Origin: an uncultured Phascolarctobacterium sp.
GTDB lineage: Bacteria > Bacillota > Negativicutes > Acidaminococcales > Acidaminococcaceae
Direction of reading: 5' to 3'
DNA: 8,141 nt
Assembly: GCA_900551335.1 (NCBI GenBank)
Contig: URVO01000055.1
Span: 1 to 8,141, forward strand
This document shows positions 7,181 to 8,141 of the stretch, piece by piece; the first letter of the stretch is position 1; every line of letters begins with the position of its first letter. The translations under genes were made by a program, and so were the position numbers. The notes beneath the pieces are model-generated. The model was not told where the DNA came from, searched no databases, and saw nothing but the letters and a program-made list of their open reading frames with translations.

Positions 7181-7790
7181 CTAATACCTTCTCCTTTGCT
7201 TTGGCAGTTTCGCCTGCCATAACTTGATTTAATAATGCCTTATTTAAAACGCTGCGCCAAAAGGCTGTGTGCGCTTTACTGTCGGGTGTAATAGCTTTAA
7301 CCACGTCCCGCTGCTCGCGCAGAAAGTCGTTAAAGTCTGTCAGCTCCGGCGTTATAAATTGCGCAAGCTGAGCTTTCAGCAGGCGCGTGAAGGCTGGCAT
7401 ACCGCCTGTCGCCAGGGCGATAGTGATGCTTCCCTCGCTGATGGAGGAAGGCACGGTAAAATTGCTGAGCTCCGGCTCTGTGATGTTGTTCACGAGACAG
7501 GGAGCAGCGGCGCTTATTTCGCGGTTGACTGCGAAGCTGCTTGTGGCGGCAATGACCACAAAGGCGCCTTCAAGATACTGCGGCTTATAGCTGTCGGTGA
7601 CGAGCGTACAGCGTGCGGCAAGGCTCTGCACCTCTGCGCAGAACTCAGGGGCAACGACAGTGACGCGTGCGCCTGCGTCCAGCAGCGTCTGGAGCTTGCG
7701 TGCGGCGACGGCGCCGCCACCGATAATGACGCAGTGCTTGCCTGCAACCTTCAGCATAGCCGGATATTGGAAATTATTGTCAATAAGCAT
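7134..7790 (-). CDS. Precorrin-2 dehydrogenase, SirC/CysG N-terminal type
   Basis: It probably oxidises precorrin-2 to sirohydrochlorin with NAD, the step after the CobA domain encoded downstream. The 218-residue protein opens with a Rossmann fold, VIIGGGAVAARKLQTLLDAG (21-40), followed by ARVTVVAPEF and VVIAATSSFAVNREIS (78-93), as in CysG and Met8p. NFTVPSSISEGSITIALATGG (110-130) matches the region after the active site. The C-terminal helical part is present, but there is no fused methyltransferase, so this is a stand-alone SirC-like enzyme. By register with E. coli CysG, the catalytic Asp104 of NVVD is Thr104 here (NNITEPEL), and TSP after the GG is shortened to MP. Start chosen: ATG at 7790 after AAAGGTGA (8-nt spacing). 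An in-frame ATG at 7829 adds 13 residues with only a poor binding site. First gene of the operon. Chelatase activity is doubtful. Confidence 0.87.
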   Translation of the reverse strand: MLIDNNFQYPAMLKVAGKHCVIIGGGAVAARKLQTLLDAGARVTVVAPEFCAEVQSLAARCTLVTDSYKPQYLEGAFVVIAATSSFAVNREISAAAPCLVNNITEPELSNFTVPSSISEGSITIALATGGMPAFTRLLKAQLAQFITPELTDFNDFLREQRDVVKAITPDSKAHTAFWRSVLNKALLNQVMAGETAKAKEKVLDAVNSFRSQSQDSPR

Positions 7791-7852
7791 TAGATAATTC
7801 ACCTTTGCTGATGTGATAATGTGTGTCATTAAAGAGACTTCTTAACTTATAT

Positions 7853-7881
7853 ATAATATCATATTTAGAGCCTTTTTTAAA
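7853..7881 (-). promoter_or_regulatory. Probable promoter of the tetrapyrrole operon
   Basis: Read on the minus strand, TTTAAA (7876-7881, four of six matches to TTGACA) and TATTAT (7853-7858, five of six matches to TATAAT) are separated by exactly 17 bp. They sit between the upstream gene's terminator and the first operon gene. The predicted transcription start near 7846 leaves a leader of about 55 nt before the ATG at 7790. The surroundings are very AT-rich, so overlapping -10 alternatives such as TATAAG exist. No riboswitch-sized structured leader fits in this space. Confidence 0.45.
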
Positions 7882-7884
7882 GGC
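7870..7884. repeat. Short perfect inverted repeat over the operon's -35 region
   Basis: GCCTTT (7870-7875) and AAAGGC (7879-7884) form a perfect 6-bp inverted repeat around TTT. The right arm covers half of the proposed -35 element. It is positioned like an operator for a dimeric repressor, though a 6-bp palindrome in AT-rich DNA could also arise by chance. Confidence 0.35.
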
Positions 7885-7945
7885 GCGGGAATGTGAAATA
7901 ATGGACAAAAATCTAAAAGTGTTCAGTAAGTAGGGCTGCGGACAA

Positions 7946-7982
7946 CAAAAAATCTCCCGCTGCCGTAGTGACAGCGGGAGAT
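7946..7982 (-). terminator. Intrinsic terminator of the reverse rubrerythrin gene
   Basis: TCTCCCGCTG (7953-7962) pairs perfectly with CAGCGGGAGA (7972-7981) around a 9-nt loop, and one more A-T pair closes it (7952/7982). Read leftward, the stem is followed by six T residues (complement of 7947-7952), a classical Rho-independent signal. It lies 15 nt after the rubrerythrin stop codon and insulates the hem operon from that gene. Confidence 0.92.
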
Positions 7983-7996
7983 AAGCTATTCTAATA

Positions 7997-8141
7997 TTAT
8001 TTACCGAAGTATCTAGCCAGCAGGCCTGCAAAAGCTTTGCCGTGGCGAGCTTCATCACGAGCCATTTCATGTACGGTGTCATGGATAGCGTCGAGGTTCA
8101 GAGCCTTAGCGCGTTTTGCCAGATCGGTTTTGCCAGCGGTT
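7997..8141 (-). CDS. Reverse rubrerythrin (NADH peroxidase), C-terminal end only
   Basis: Only the last 47 codons and the TAA stop are in the window; the gene continues past the right edge. The visible tail contains [19 protein letters not shown], then [18 protein letters not shown] and a GLLARYFGK terminus. This matches the C-terminus of reverse rubrerythrins, in which a rubredoxin domain precedes a four-helix diiron domain. The EARH sequence is the second ExxH iron-ligand motif. Family members act as NADH-dependent peroxidases or oxygen reductases that protect strict anaerobes. A strong terminator follows, so it is the last gene of its transcript. The rubredoxin half and the first ExxH lie outside the window, so the domain order is inferred from the tail's match to this subfamily. 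Confidence 0.85.
   Translation of the reverse strand, partial: TAGKTDLAKRAKALNLDAIHDTVHEMARDEARHGKAFAGLLARYFGK

Noticed and set aside
7791..7829. N-terminal extension of the SirC-like protein from the ATG at 7829
   Set aside because: No good binding site precedes 7829, whereas AAAGGTGA is ideally placed for 7790, and the family N-terminus begins near there.
7780..8082. A 100-codon minus-strand frame spanning the operon leader and the rubrerythrin terminator
   Set aside because: It crosses a strong terminator and the proposed promoter and overlaps the rubrerythrin end in another frame; the product resembles no protein.
1..8141. CRISPR arrays, insertion sequences, tRNA or rRNA genes, phage or toxin-antitoxin modules
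   Set aside because: No regularly spaced repeats, transposase motifs, tRNA-like cloverleaf sequences or related genes were seen on either strand.

Overview
This window looks like chromosomal DNA of an anaerobic low-to-mid GC Firmicute. Three things suggest this: a reverse-rubrerythrin C-terminus, a complete tetrapyrrole operon with a CobA-HemD fusion, and strong AAGGAG-type ribosome binding sites. The gene content would fit the Negativicutes, but that is inference from memory of similar operons; no taxonomic marker is present and no search was run.

Layout. Positions 2-547 (+) hold the 3' end of a tetratricopeptide-repeat (TPR) protein gene. Positions 548-758 are an AT-rich intergenic region with a cluster of DnaA-box-like 9-mers, a strong intrinsic terminator and an extended -10 promoter. 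Positions 759-1013 (+) encode a small, unrecognised two-helix membrane protein. It converges with the large minus-strand operon, and a long shared hairpin lies between them (1034-1094). From 7790 down to 1129 (-) six genes are packed in this order: precorrin-2 dehydrogenase (sirC-like), hemA, hemC, cobA-hemD fusion, hemB, hemL. Upstream of the operon are its probable promoter, the terminator of the preceding gene, and the last 47 codons of a reverse rubrerythrin gene that runs off the right edge.

How the genes work together. HemA reduces glutamyl-tRNA to glutamate-1-semialdehyde, and HemL isomerises it to 5-aminolevulinate. HemB condenses two of these to porphobilinogen, HemC polymerises four porphobilinogens to hydroxymethylbilane, and the HemD half of the fusion closes this to uroporphyrinogen III. 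The CobA half then methylates it to precorrin-2, and the SirC-like protein oxidises that to sirohydrochlorin. The set therefore covers every step from charged tRNA to sirohydrochlorin, the branch for siroheme and cobalamin. No hemE or later haem gene and no chelatase is present in the window. Two gene junctions overlap (47 and 29 nt), and at the other three the stop codon is part of the next ribosome binding site, so translation is probably coupled.

Most of the window is well-understood metabolism. The points most worth a second look are the DnaA-box cluster built around a terminator hairpin, the odd start of the small membrane gene, and the apparent loss of the catalytic Asp in the SirC-like protein.
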